DNA of 64,000 nucleotides from NCBI GenBank assembly GCA_040506775.1, contig JBEVWC010000008.1:50979-114978 (forward strand), read 5' to 3'. This DNA is from Thiodiazotropha sp040506775 (GTDB lineage Bacteria; Pseudomonadota; Gammaproteobacteria; Chromatiales; Chromatiaceae). Position numbers and translations under genes: made by a program. The notes under the pieces are model-generated. The model searched no databases and was not told the DNA's origin. It saw only the letters and a list, made by a program, of their open reading frames with translations. This document shows positions 27,021-37,298 of this stretch, piece by piece (the stretch's first letter is position 1; each line of letters opens with the position of its first letter).

Positions 27021-27731
27021 GTGAAAACCATTTTACTTCGTGCCGCGACCCTGGTGATGATGAATTTTCTGCTGGTCACCAATAGCCAGGCCGCGCTGAC
27101 CGACCTGGGTGGCGGCCTGGTCTATGACAGTTCACTCGACGTCACATGGCTGCAGGACGGCCGCTATATTCAGAACACCTACTTTGCAGATGGGATTCAA
27201 GCGGTCAGTTGGGCTGAGGCCAACGCAACAGTTGCAGGCATGACCTATGCCGGTGTCAGCGGCTGGAGACTGCCCCATATGGGCACAAGCTATGACCATC
27301 CTGACAATCTGGATGCCTATGATTCTTCATTAACCAATGAACTCGGCAACCTTTTCTATTCCAGTCTTGGTCTTAGTGGTTATGTTGATCCAAACAATGT
27401 AGGACAACTGCCCTGGGATCCTGACACAGTTCCAACACCCACCTCAGACCTGGTACAGGAATTTTTCCCAAGTCTGAACTACCTGGGTATTTGGACTGAT
27501 ACACCTGTCATTCTTGACGGCCAGGAAACCAATTCTGCCTGGTATTTCCATTTCCATTTTGGCCAGACTCACTATGACGGCCAGGGCGGACCGCAGACAG
27601 TCTGGGCCGTGCATGACGGACTGGTTTCCCCGGTACCCGTTCCACCTGCGCTTTTGCTGATGGGATCAGGTATCTTGCTGATGGGGTTTGCCTCCAAAAA
27701 GCGTAGCGCTAAGAATACGCTCTCTGCCTGA
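27021..27731 (+). CDS. PEP-CTERM-type sorted surface protein with DUF1566-like domain
   Basis: The protein begins with a signal peptide (VKTILLRAATLVMMNFLLVTNSQAA). Its body resembles DUF1566-type domains: LVYDSSLDVTWLQDG, VSWAEANATVAGMTYAGVSGWRLP and later NSAWYFHFHFGQ. The C-terminus has the PEP-CTERM layout: VPVPPALLLMGSGILLMGF followed by a basic tail KKRSAK. This tail would be cut by an exosortase and mark the protein for the cell surface or EPS matrix. The GTG at 27021 is preferred over the ATG at 27009 because GGAG lies 6 bases before it. No exosortase is in the window. Confidence 0.85.
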   Translation: MKTILLRAATLVMMNFLLVTNSQAALTDLGGGLVYDSSLDVTWLQDGRYIQNTYFADGIQAVSWAEANATVAGMTYAGVSGWRLPHMGTSYDHPDNLDAYDSSLTNELGNLFYSSLGLSGYVDPNNVGQLPWDPDTVPTPTSDLVQEFFPSLNYLGIWTDTPVILDGQETNSAWYFHFHFGQTHYDGQGGPQTVWAVHDGLVSPVPVPPALLLMGSGILLMGFASKKRSAKNTLSA

Positions 27732-27754
27732 TCAGTTCTTAGCAATCTAATTAT

Positions 27755-27798
27755 AAAACCAACCCGAGGGGCCATTATGGTTTCCGGGTTGGTTTTTT
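27755..27798 (+). terminator. Rho-independent terminator after PEP-CTERM gene
   Basis: The stem AACCAACCCG (27757-27766)/CGGGTTGGTT (27785-27794) is followed by a run of Ts. It ends the single-gene PEP-CTERM transcript. Confidence 0.85.
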
Positions 27799-28247
27799 TG
27801 TTTCTGCCACTGAGAAATCTGACTTATACCGAACAAAGATGACAACAGTGCAGATCTCGACCCCAGTATACAGTCGCTGGCAAATCTTCAACACAGCAAT
27901 GATACGAACGTAACGAACGCGAGGGTTATATTAAATTATTAATCACTGTCGCATCTGCATAGACACAGCATTAGTTACATGAATAACTAACTTAAGATCG
28001 GCACTATGGATAAGTCATACTACAAACGGACTGACTCTTAAGACAAACATTATTATATTGCCCATTCATCTAAGACGATAAGAAGATATATTTATATATC
28101 GATGTGAGATACCCGCTTACGATCCGTAAAAGGCTGTCAACCGGATCAAGAGACTCAAGCTTATTGCTGCAAAGATAATGTAGATTAACTATCTCACGCA
28201 TTCATTTGGAACTGCTTGAAGCAATAGTCCATCTGGACTAGAAATAA
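27799..28247. other. AT-rich gene-free stretch
   Basis: Nothing recognisable is seen between the terminator and the convergent GT2 gene. Base composition drops here and stays AT-rich until about 37.7 kb. Confidence 0.5.
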
Positions 28248-29255
28248 TTACACGTTATTAACTGATTCACTTTTGGGTGAAATAGTCTCATTGATGTTCA
28301 ATTTATACGCAGGTATATATTCATTTACAAAGTATAAGGGGCGCCCTTTTGTTTCATTGAATACTCTACCCAGATATTCACCAACAATACCAATCGCGAA
28401 TAACTGGATGCCACCAAGGAACAGGACGGTAACCATCAGTGATGGATAACCAGGGACCGGATTACCAAAAAAGACCGTTCTGATGATCATGTAAAACCCA
28501 TACAGCATGGAGAAAAATGCTGTGATAAAACCCGTGTAGGTCGCATAACTAAGGGGTACCGTGGTAAAAGATGTTATGCCTTCCAATGCAAGATTCCACA
28601 ATCGCCAATAGTTCCATTTTGTTTCACCTGCAAAGCGAGAATCTCGCTCATAAGGAATCGCCTTTTGAGAAAACCCGATCCATGTGAATAACCCCTTCAT
28701 GAACCGATGTTGCTCACGTAATTCGTTCAGAGCTTCCACAGCCCTTCGACTCAGTATACGGAAATCTCCGGTGTCCTCAGGTATTTTTACTCGACCGATA
28801 CTTTGCATGAGTCTGTAAAACAAGAAGGATGTGGTTTTCTTGAGAATTGATTCTCCATCACGTTTCATTCTTTTCGCGTAGACAGTATCGAAACCTTGTT
28901 TCCAGTGCTCGTACAAGGTTGTGATCAATTCAGGTGGATCCTGCAGATCTGCATCAATTACTACAACCGCATCCCCCTGCGTGTGATCGAGACCTGCTGT
29001 TAAAGCGATTTCCTTGCCAAAATTTCGACTCAAATCAAGTATTGCTACTCTTTCATCATGTTCTTTTAAGGAATGAAGAATATCCAGCGTTGAATCTCGA
29101 CTACCATCATTGACATATACGATTTCCGATCGTACGCCCATACCATCTAATACAGCAGAGAGACGGCGATGGAACTCGACCAACACGTCTTCTTCGTTGT
29201 ATGCCGGTACGACAATTGAGAGTAATGTCGCATCTTCATTGCTATTTGAGTTCAT
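28248..29255 (-). CDS. GT2-family polyprenyl-phosphate glycosyltransferase (GtrB/DPM1-like)
   Basis: Members of this family move a sugar from a nucleotide donor onto undecaprenyl phosphate. The GT-A catalytic domain has VVPAYNEEDVLVEFHRRL, YVNDGSRDSTLDIL and the metal-binding DADLQDPPELI. Two C-terminal membrane helices (TGFITAFFSMLYGFYMII, LMVTVLFLGGIQLFAIGIVG) match the GtrB architecture. It probably works with the GT-C protein upstream and the GtrA-like flippase at 37.3 kb. These three are usually adjacent but are scattered here. Confidence 0.92.
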   Translation of the reverse strand: MNSNSNEDATLLSIVVPAYNEEDVLVEFHRRLSAVLDGMGVRSEIVYVNDGSRDSTLDILHSLKEHDERVAILDLSRNFGKEIALTAGLDHTQGDAVVVIDADLQDPPELITTLYEHWKQGFDTVYAKRMKRDGESILKKTTSFLFYRLMQSIGRVKIPEDTGDFRILSRRAVEALNELREQHRFMKGLFTWIGFSQKAIPYERDSRFAGETKWNYWRLWNLALEGITSFTTVPLSYATYTGFITAFFSMLYGFYMIIRTVFFGNPVPGYPSLMVTVLFLGGIQLFAIGIVGEYLGRVFNETKGRPLYFVNEYIPAYKLNINETISPKSESVNNV

Positions 29256-29908
29256 GATTGTGTGTGCTTTTCAGTGCTGGGGTTGATGTTATTAAACTGT
29301 TCGTATATCGCGTTCAGCCAGCATTACTTCTCTACTGGGCCGGATAATCATTCTGTTTTGTTGGAGATGATTATGTAAATGATTAGAAATTGCATTAAAT
29401 ACTCATTAAAATCACAGAAGGGTGATTATTGAATGAATACAACAAGTTAGAACCTAAGACATAACCCGTACTTATACCGGAATATTAAATATAGTAAAAC
29501 TTGTTACTACACACAAATCTTTGTAACAGCAACTATTTATTCTCCAAGTACTTATCTGATATGGACTACATTAAGATATTTGAAGCATAAGCAAGAACGT
29601 CCCCTTTTTTTATACTCACCATCTGAAGTAGATTGATAAAGGCCATCTTGCTAATTATTTACAGTGTTAAGAGAATTTTAATTGAGTGGTTGCATTGCAG
29701 CCTGTCATGTAAAACCGAGTAACTATCTAACTCGAGTTCAAATCTACTACAGTACAAAGTTACATTTCTTACGAGCCACTATTGAATATTCTGGTCTGGA
29801 TGAATCCGTATCCGAGGAAATGCCTGCAATATCGTACATATAGAGTTTGTCTATATGTAGTGAAAACATCATTTACAGACAATTACTTTCAGTTTTGAAT
29901 AGTAATTT
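29256..29908. other. AT-rich gene-free stretch between two leftward genes
   Basis: No gene or clear regulatory element is visible. The stretch is strongly AT-rich and full of stop codons in all frames. Confidence 0.5.
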
Positions 29909-31546
29909 TTATTTGCATACATAGATCTCGTGAAAAACGACATCATCAATACGATTGATTTCTTGATTACAATAATTGCTCAACATTTGCTGTATTTTTA
30001 ATCGAGGCCATCCCATTCTGGAGAGGTTGTACCAAGGGTTAGAATCAGAATCTTTGTTATACAATCTGGCCACTATTACTCGCTTTCCTTCCGAGAGGTG
30101 CTTATCGATGAATTTTGGCAAATTACTGATATTCTCGGGATCATTCTTGTCTTTTGTTGCCATATTCATTAATAGTAAACGGTCAAATTCTGCATCAACA
30201 GCTTCTTCCTTCATCCATTGATATTTATCCCAGCCTGTCGTAATTTCCAAGTCACCGTCTCTTATGATCTGGTTATGCAATTTTATTCCGCGCTCCATAT
30301 CAAAGAATGCCGACGGAACTGCGATTTGGATAGTACTAAGCGCCAAAGCAATTATTGGCATAGATACCATTAAAATAGTATGCAAAGCATTATTTACTCT
30401 ATTTACAATGAGTGTACGTTGGGCATGGTAAGCATATATAAGAACAATTACCGGCAAAGTTTGAAACCAGAAGATATTACCTCCATTATCCCACAAGAAA
30501 GCAAACACCAGGTATGAAACAATCCAGCCCAGCAGGAAAAGATACAACTTTCCGTTATTGTGATTTCTATAAAAGGAAATAAATACAATTAATTGCAATA
30601 ATGCAATTAATGGCATAGCGACAATCCCAAGCCCTATACCAAAATAATCCGGATTAAACTCAAGAACCTCATCGGAAACAAGGGCCTTTAAACCAATTCC
30701 CAAACCCGATGTTTCGATAAAATTCCCGAATACAAAATTATAACCCAACTTTGTGAGACTTAGAGCTATGCCAGTGAGGCTGGTCTGTAAACCATATAAC
30801 TGCTTGAATTGCTCACTATCGCTGCCAGCATATGTAAGGCCCCATGAAATAAAAGATATTTCTGATCCTGACAAGTAGTATCCTATAAGAAATAGCGGGA
30901 AACCCACTGCTGCAGATGCGAGATAAAAGACTATCGCATCGCTAAAGCGGGACTTGTCATTCTTGTATCTAATTGCCATAACAATGCCGGTTATAATAAT
31001 TAGCATGATGTTATTTGCTTCTATCGCAGTGGCTATCGATAAACAAGCACCGGATATAATCAGATTCTTCGTATCTTTGTTTGATTCTGCTTGTTCAAAA
31101 TATTTCAGCAGACTAAACAGAGCGCCGAGAAGAAACGGCATCTGAATCATGAAATAGTATTGGCTTACCGCAAGTGACAGGAAGTTTTTTGCACCCAGGA
31201 GTAGTACAATCGCTAGTATTCTTATTTTATAGTCAGTTATTTTTTGTTGGATCAGTATTAGATGAAATATATAAACAGATATTAGTGCTGAGATCGCACT
31301 TAACAACTCAAAACTGGTAAGGGGTTCAAGAGAAAGCCCTAGATCGCTTAATATGAAATACCAATAGTAACCAGTCGGATCCAACAACAAGTGATTTGGA
31401 TTCCAATCCAAAGCTTGCCTTTTAATCTGATCAACAATTCTCAAGGCATCGCCATGAGGAAGTTCAGGATTGAATATAACAAGATATATGAATAACAGTA
31501 TCAAAATAATGATACGTTCATTAAAATAATTTCGTGCCGTGTTCAT
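29909..31546 (-). CDS. polytopic GT-C-type glycosyltransferase candidate
   Basis: This 545-residue inner-membrane protein has an N-terminal helix (IIILILLFIYLVIF) and an acidic first outer loop, PELPHGDALRIVDQIKRQ. About ten more hydrophobic helices follow, then a soluble C-terminal region of about 120 residues. The acidic loop after TM1 is the layout of GT-C transferases that use polyprenyl-phosphate sugars outside the membrane, such as GtrC or ArnT-like enzymes. Its place upstream of the GT2 gene supports this, but sequence similarity is weak and an unrelated polymerase is possible. Codon use is AT-rich relative to flanking housekeeping genes. Confidence 0.6.
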   Translation of the reverse strand: MNTARNYFNERIIILILLFIYLVIFNPELPHGDALRIVDQIKRQALDWNPNHLLLDPTGYYWYFILSDLGLSLEPLTSFELLSAISALISVYIFHLILIQQKITDYKIRILAIVLLLGAKNFLSLAVSQYYFMIQMPFLLGALFSLLKYFEQAESNKDTKNLIISGACLSIATAIEANNIMLIIITGIVMAIRYKNDKSRFSDAIVFYLASAAVGFPLFLIGYYLSGSEISFISWGLTYAGSDSEQFKQLYGLQTSLTGIALSLTKLGYNFVFGNFIETSGLGIGLKALVSDEVLEFNPDYFGIGLGIVAMPLIALLQLIVFISFYRNHNNGKLYLFLLGWIVSYLVFAFLWDNGGNIFWFQTLPVIVLIYAYHAQRTLIVNRVNNALHTILMVSMPIIALALSTIQIAVPSAFFDMERGIKLHNQIIRDGDLEITTGWDKYQWMKEEAVDAEFDRLLLMNMATKDKNDPENISNLPKFIDKHLSEGKRVIVARLYNKDSDSNPWYNLSRMGWPRLKIQQMLSNYCNQEINRIDDVVFHEIYVCK

Positions 31547-32280
31547 GATTAATGTGGGTTCGCAATTGATGATTATTTATTACGTTTCGCACAATGAATT
31601 GCCGATTCATAACAATGCCATTAATTAATTGATATTTGTTACTATTCTCTGTTTATTCAGAATATTTAATATGTTTTATGCTGCGCGTCTTTTAGCATAT
31701 CAACTAATTTTAAGCAATGAATGAATTTGTACGCTAATCAGATACATATTTTACAAACGCATATATATGATTCACAGTCAACGTTACATAATTAATTTCG
31801 TTGTATTTCTTTTGAGTTGTTACTCACACTGGTCATACGCCTATTCAAATATAGCTACTGTTTATGTATATCCTGCTATTCCATTTATTGATCAGCAATA
31901 GAGATCTATCAATTACCGCAACCCGCTAAAAATAACAGTATCATTCGATCTGCAATATTATAATTTATACGCACTTATTGAAACTGATAGGCCACACCCG
32001 GATTCTGCTATACTTGGCTCATAAGCCTTTTCATAGGATTGACACATATAGTCAAAATGTGAAGGATTTGTTAGTAATCGCATATGCTGAGGTGATCAGA
32101 TTTCCTGCAGGATGAGGCAAACTGTTTTTTCACACAATAAACATCCATGTGAGCATTTACTCATCGATCCGTTAATTCTGAAGCATTTCTATGCTCATAA
32201 GGATTTTTGAACTGTCGCACAGATTATTTTTATCCTTAAGCTATATTCCTGACATATTGAAATAATCCAGAGCAAATCAC
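31547..32280. other. AT-rich divergent intergenic stretch
   Basis: This 734-base region separates the leftward GT-C gene from the rightward secreted-protein gene. It should contain promoters for both, but no box can be chosen with confidence. No RNA gene or repeat is apparent. Confidence 0.45.
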
Positions 32281-33093
32281 ATGGCCAGAGCAATATTAAG
32301 CGTTCTTTTTCTAGTCGTCATCCACGTAAATGCAAATGCTGCGGACGAACTACCGTTTACCAGTTCTTTCGAATCAGCTGATTTCTCCGAATGGGATGGT
32401 GGCAATGATAGTAGCCTGGCTGTCACAAACGAAGACGCATCCGACGGTCAATATTCTGCACGTGCACGTCACCAACTCGGCCTTTCAAATGATAACTGGA
32501 AGGATCACTATTTCGGTGATCATCCAAGGGTAAACGGTGTACCCGCAGATGACGAATTGTGGCTCAGTTTTGATTCCAAATTCGACACAAACTTCTCCTT
32601 CGGTAACGACCAGAATTTACAGAAGATTGCAATAGTCAACTTCGAGGATACGAATTGGAGACGTCGATATCAGTTGATCATAAACATTGCCGTACCCAAT
32701 GAATCGTATGTGATAGAGAACTTATCATGGAATGAAGATCGTAGTTTTGACAAAACAGTGAACTACTATACACAGAATATTGGCGCGACTTCGGCAACCA
32801 TGAGAAGAGGACAGTGGGATAATATAAAACTTTACTCAAAGCTCAACACCCCAGGACAGCGTAATGGTATATTGCGATTGTGGGTGAATGGAGTTATGAC
32901 AATTGAAGTTACAGACGCATATCAGAGAGAGGAAACCTCTTTCAATCCCAATAAACTGATATTGTCCAACTATACGGGAAGCAGAACTGATATATCAGGT
33001 TATCAGTGGTGGGATAATTTTTATATCGGTGAATCAGCGCCTGTCGCTACCACTCAGTTTCCACCCTCACCACCCATCTTGTTACAACAGTAA
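32281..33093 (+). CDS. secreted protein with predicted jelly-roll (polysaccharide lyase/lectin-like) fold
   Basis: A signal peptide (ARAILSVLFLVVIHVNANAA) precedes a single beta-rich domain. Its patterns resemble concanavalin-like polysaccharide-binding or lyase proteins: FTSSFESADFSEWDGG at the N-terminus, DELWLSFDSKF in the middle, then RRGQWDNIKLYSKLNTPGQR, GILRLWVNGVM and YQWWDNFYIGES at the end. Aromatic and acidic residues typical of sugar contacts are abundant. The C-terminal tail FPPSPPILLQQ resembles that of the secreted protein at 35911. Function in polymer binding or cleavage is inferred. Confidence 0.65.
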   Translation: MARAILSVLFLVVIHVNANAADELPFTSSFESADFSEWDGGNDSSLAVTNEDASDGQYSARARHQLGLSNDNWKDHYFGDHPRVNGVPADDELWLSFDSKFDTNFSFGNDQNLQKIAIVNFEDTNWRRRYQLIINIAVPNESYVIENLSWNEDRSFDKTVNYYTQNIGATSATMRRGQWDNIKLYSKLNTPGQRNGILRLWVNGVMTIEVTDAYQREETSFNPNKLILSNYTGSRTDISGYQWWDNFYIGESAPVATTQFPPSPPILLQQ

Positions 33094-33798
33094 CTGGCTA
33101 TTCATTATTTATATAGGTTATTGTCATTAAACAACACGTAACCATACATTGGGTCACTATGTCACGATTTATCCCAGCCATTGTTTTGTAGACTTGATTT
33201 GGGATGCTGTTTTCTTGCAATTTCTCTGGACATCATGTGACCCTGTACATATCACCTCAAACTGAATGTGGCACAGAAAATCGCAAGTCCATTAATCTTT
33301 TTATGGCTCCACGCCAACCTCTGTGGGAAGGATTCTCTCGACAATTACTAACATGCATCCAGCATAGTTTTGTCTCTTTGTACCTTTTTTGCCTTCAGGC
33401 ATAAGCAACTACCGATTTTTTCCCGATATTTAATAACATCGTCACCTTCCTTAAGGCATATGCCAACATCGGCCGCCTCGTCACGTCATTTTGTTATCTA
33501 TCGATTTAATCAGTAAATCGTTGATATTAATGAATATATTTACCTTTCCGGCTATTTATCAGAATAATATTAATGTATATTAGCAATCCCAAATCTTATT
33601 GGCACAGGCACAACCTGACGTTATTATCCCATTCTCAACATCACTCACGATTAGGAATGAGTATCTAGCTTACTGTTTTTACAGGTTTTATTTCCCTATC
33701 CAGTGAGATTAGCTTGATATTGAAACGAGCCAACTCCTTTCCCAATCAATAATCAATTTCATTCCATATAGACGACCGTATTAACTGGTATTAAAAAC
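33094..33798. other. AT-rich gene-free stretch
   Basis: No supported gene is present. The 66-codon frame at 33204 lacks a ribosome-binding site and any family resemblance. Confidence 0.45.
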
Positions 33799-34761
33799 AT
33801 GAATCGAGCTTTGTGGATCACATGGGAAAACCAAAGAAGAAATAAAACCCTAAGCAAGGCGCTCGGCCTTGAACTCTATCAACTTGAGCTTAATGCTCAT
33901 CGCATCTTCAGATATCCGGGTCTTCTCATCAAGACGTTCTGGCTCTACCTCAAAAAGAACCCAAAGTATATTTTCTCTCAAAACCCTTCGATCATACTTG
34001 CCTCGTTTACTGTGCTATATGGCCTCATCTTTAATAAGAAAGTCATTGTAGACGCTCACAATGCTGGAGTATTTCCCCTCGAAGGTCGCTCTAAATTAGC
34101 AACCGCTGTTTCCAGGTTTCTATTCAGAAATAGTTATTTGACAATCGTTACCAATGAATCTTTAAAGAAATACATCGAGTCTTGCAATGGTCGTGCCTTT
34201 GTACTGCCTGACCCATTTCCAGAGATAGCCTTTAGCGAGAAAATCGAATTGAAAGGTAAATATAATTTCATGTTGATTTGCACATGGGCCGAGGATGAGC
34301 CTTACGAAGAAGCCATCAAGGCATTTGCAGATCTTGATTCTGATTGGGTACTGTATATAACTGGTAATAGTAAAGGGAAAGAGAAGAACTTATCGATTGA
34401 TATACCGGAGAATGTTCTGCTCACCGGTTTTATTTCAAATGAGTATTTCGATAATCTGTTACATTCCTGTGATTGTGTAATCGACCTTACCACCAGAGAA
34501 GACTGCTTGGTATGTGGCGCCTATGAAGCCGTTTCTGCTGAAAAGCCATTAATCCTTTCAGATACAACAGCACTGCAAAATTACTTCAAGTCATCCGCTT
34601 TTTACACAAAAAACACCGCAGTAGCCTTAAAAGACACCGTTCAGTCTCTCATTGTGAGTTTACCCGAAGCCATTGAGGCGACGCGTGCATACCGCAGGGA
34701 TCAGGAACAACACTGGAACGATATGAAAGATAATCTCCTGACCATGCTTTCAGAAGGTTAG
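33799..34761 (+). CDS. GT-B-fold glycosyltransferase
   Basis: The 320 residues fit a compact GT1/GT4-like transferase. The N-terminal domain (RALWITWENQRRNKTLSKALG) leads to KVIVDAHNAGVFPLEG and SRFLFRNSYLTIVTNESLKKYI, the usual acceptor-side strand pattern. The C-terminal domain has NFMLICTWAEDEPYEEAIKA and ends with DCLVCGAYEAVSAEKPLIL, which is the donor-binding E-x7-E-like region. No membrane helix is seen. The donor and acceptor are unknown. It sits alone between long noncoding stretches in the polysaccharide region. Confidence 0.8.
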   Translation: MNRALWITWENQRRNKTLSKALGLELYQLELNAHRIFRYPGLLIKTFWLYLKKNPKYIFSQNPSIILASFTVLYGLIFNKKVIVDAHNAGVFPLEGRSKLATAVSRFLFRNSYLTIVTNESLKKYIESCNGRAFVLPDPFPEIAFSEKIELKGKYNFMLICTWAEDEPYEEAIKAFADLDSDWVLYITGNSKGKEKNLSIDIPENVLLTGFISNEYFDNLLHSCDCVIDLTTREDCLVCGAYEAVSAEKPLILSDTTALQNYFKSSAFYTKNTAVALKDTVQSLIVSLPEAIEATRAYRRDQEQHWNDMKDNLLTMLSEG

Positions 34762-35910
34762 CTTCCCATACATTGTTGCAATGCGCACACCTAGCTTAGT
34801 GTCAGTGTCGGATAAGTTTCCAATTGAAGATTGCCTCAATCACACCATTTAACATTGACTAACCTTGTCAACACTCATCTTCATTGATCTCCACAGATAT
34901 TCTTACATCATTGAGAAGTACGTTACTGTTCAGTAAGCTGGATCAGATCACCAGTAACGACCGAGTAATCCAGTGCCAGAGAGTCCCAAGCCTCTCCGCT
35001 TCAGGATTGATTCTCGCTAGCCCGGCTCCTCAATCGACTGGGTCACAAGATTTGTAGCTCAACGAGCCTGAGATCCAGCTCACGTCAGTATCAAATTGGT
35101 AACAGGCAGCGACCCCCTCGCAACCCGGGATCTCATCTTTCACGAACCCTGAAAGAGACACTACCCGAGACATCATACATTTAGTTAATGACCAATGAGC
35201 ACCTCATAAGAAACAATGCTCAATTGAGAAACCCGTAGTGAGTCTAGTTTTGCATCATTAGACGTTGTAAGCATGACTTTTGCCGAGTTGGGCTATAAGG
35301 CGCTGTTGCGACATCATCTCATTCGCATATATCAATTGCAGACATAAACTCCTGTACCCGGCACGCCATGTGGACTGCAGTACCAGGGATTTTGATACGA
35401 AACGTAGCAATGCCCCTCTCTGAGCAGGCCAACCCAAATGTGACATCATTCTCTATTCAATCATTCGATAGAGCGGATAAGTTGAAGTAACAGTGTTCCC
35501 AGAGGACAGATATGGCCGCCACAATCATCTCTTGCGTACAAAGGAAGTATCAGGATGATCCGCACAACATTGGCTTTCCTGGCGACGCTAATCTGAGCCT
35601 GATAAGCCACCTGCAACTGAATATATCTATAAATCTCTTTAATAACAGCTAGTTACTACATTGCGCTGCTGATTATCGGAAGAAGGGTTTTGCCCTGTGG
35701 ATGGGATTTGCTGGAATTTCGGGCCTATTGGATTAAGAGAATTGCGTCGCTTGTGAACTGCGACTTTAGGGTTCTTCAGGACATTAATTCTTCAGTACCA
35801 ATCAGGTTTGATCGACGTCGCAATCTTGCTCTGGCGTGCCTTGACAGTCCACCCCCGCATGTTATGTTTATGCTTAACATTATTCAACTGGTCAAGTAGG
35901 GCCTGTAGAC
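34762..35910. other. 1.1-kb stretch without a supported gene
   Basis: Only short frames occur (such as 35258-35449 on minus and 35690-35899 on plus). None has a clear ribosome-binding site or recognisable motif. GTAGGGCCTGTAGAC near 35897 resembles the GGGCCTGTTA sequences at 19115 and 22022. The stretch may contain decayed coding sequence. Confidence 0.45.
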
Positions 35911-36759
35911 ATGCTGTATAAAGCTCACAAACATATCATTCGCGGCATAGTATCCAAGCTTGGAGCCTTTGCCATCTGTCTGGCAGTTGGCACTGCAGCA
36001 CAAGCAGAAATAACAGTCAGCTCGTTCCCCTACTCGCAGAGTTTCAACGATTCATCCTACTCGCCCAGCATGATCTGGACGAGTCAGGGTGCGACCCACA
36101 CTTGGATGCCTACCAGTGGCTGGAGAGGTACCGGTGCCGCAAAGTTTACCCCTCCGACCTCTTCTGAAGGTTATTCCGGACTGGGTCAGGTTTTCTTTGC
36201 CAATCCTCAAAATCAGATCAATGTGCGTTTCCTGGTCTATCACGGTAGCACTTGGCGAGAGTATGGGCCGAACAACAAAGTCATCATTATCAACCGGGAA
36301 GAAAACCTCGACCGGCCAATGATCATCTCCCGTGAATATTCAAACCAGTACGGAACCTGGGCCACCTACGGCGCATGCGATGGAACCGTATGTAATTATC
36401 AAGGCGGCGATTACTGGCCTGATGGTACTGACGAATTCAGAATTGGCGATCTTCCCAGCAACAGGGAAGAAGAGTGGATCAGTGTCGAATTTGAAGTCAA
36501 CGCAAGCCGCGGCACGATCAACATGTATATCTACACTGCCGATGGAACGTTGAGTGGCCTATACACTTCCAAGTCAATGGCTAGCCCCGGTGGTTCGTTC
36601 CGCTACATTGACATCCTGGGCGGCTACATGGCTGCAGCTGTACAAGCAAACCCTGATAACTATTTCATGATCGATGATCTGGTAATTAACACCTCGTATA
36701 TTGGCCCTCCTCAGGGATTTGTAGGCGCAACACCCTCTCCTCCAACCATTATCGAGTAA
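35911..36759 (+). CDS. secreted beta-rich protein with SPPTIIE tail
   Basis: A signal peptide (GAFAICLAVGTAAQAEI, cleavage near residue 32) is followed by one beta-rich domain: SSFPYSQSFNDSSYSPSMIW, GRGTGAAKFTPP-like segment GWRGTGAAKFTPP, EEEWISVEFEVNASRGTINM and NYFMIDDLVINTSYIG. The order (N-terminal SFxxSxF, central exposed strands, C-terminal DxxVIN) parallels the secreted protein at 32281. Both end in a similar tail (TPSPPTIIE here). This suggests a family of exported polysaccharide-associated proteins. No enzymatic motif can be named. Confidence 0.62.
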   Translation: MLYKAHKHIIRGIVSKLGAFAICLAVGTAAQAEITVSSFPYSQSFNDSSYSPSMIWTSQGATHTWMPTSGWRGTGAAKFTPPTSSEGYSGLGQVFFANPQNQINVRFLVYHGSTWREYGPNNKVIIINREENLDRPMIISREYSNQYGTWATYGACDGTVCNYQGGDYWPDGTDEFRIGDLPSNREEEWISVEFEVNASRGTINMYIYTADGTLSGLYTSKSMASPGGSFRYIDILGGYMAAAVQANPDNYFMIDDLVINTSYIGPPQGFVGATPSPPTIIE

Positions 36760-37298
36760 TCCACTGTAAGACAGATTGTTAAGATCAACGCAATGCTAAC
36801 GTCAATTCTCACAGTCTGTCCGGCATAACTTCAATACTGCCATCACTAATCTCCATCTCGGTTAGTGATGGCTAGTCTGAACGATCTAACTATCACAGTT
36901 AAGTAACGTACCTTCAGGCATCCCCTTCTTTCCTTCTCCCGTTCAAACCACACAACTCATCTTTCAATCCAAGCCCATCGAACTGATGTCTGCTTACGAC
37001 CTGATTGATGATGTGAATCAGATGTATGGCCTTTACATACATGAGAACAAGGATGCAGTGACTTCGATGCCGCACATTATTCATATGTCTTTTTTTTTAA
37101 AGACGACCTAAACTAGCATCCCAATGTTGATCTCTTGGTCGTTGTGTACGGTATGGAGTCGCCACAACACAACTCGACTATGAATCTGAACCCATTCTTG
37201 GAAACGAAAATATCTGTGTTCCCTGACTTTGAACAATCTGGGCATTTTTATTTTTGGCGAAGATTTTTCCTCTCATCAATAAGTGATACCAACAATCA
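36760..37298. other. gene-free stretch with one strong hairpin
   Basis: An 11-bp inverted repeat GCCATCACTAA/TTAGTGATGGC (36839-36849/36862-36872) lies 80 bases after the secreted-protein stop. It could terminate or stabilise the transcript, but it has no T-run. The rest holds nothing recognisable. Confidence 0.5.

Noticed and set aside
35690..35899. 69-codon frame before the second secreted-protein gene
   Set aside because: No ribosome-binding site or homology signal; its codons do not resemble neighbouring genes.
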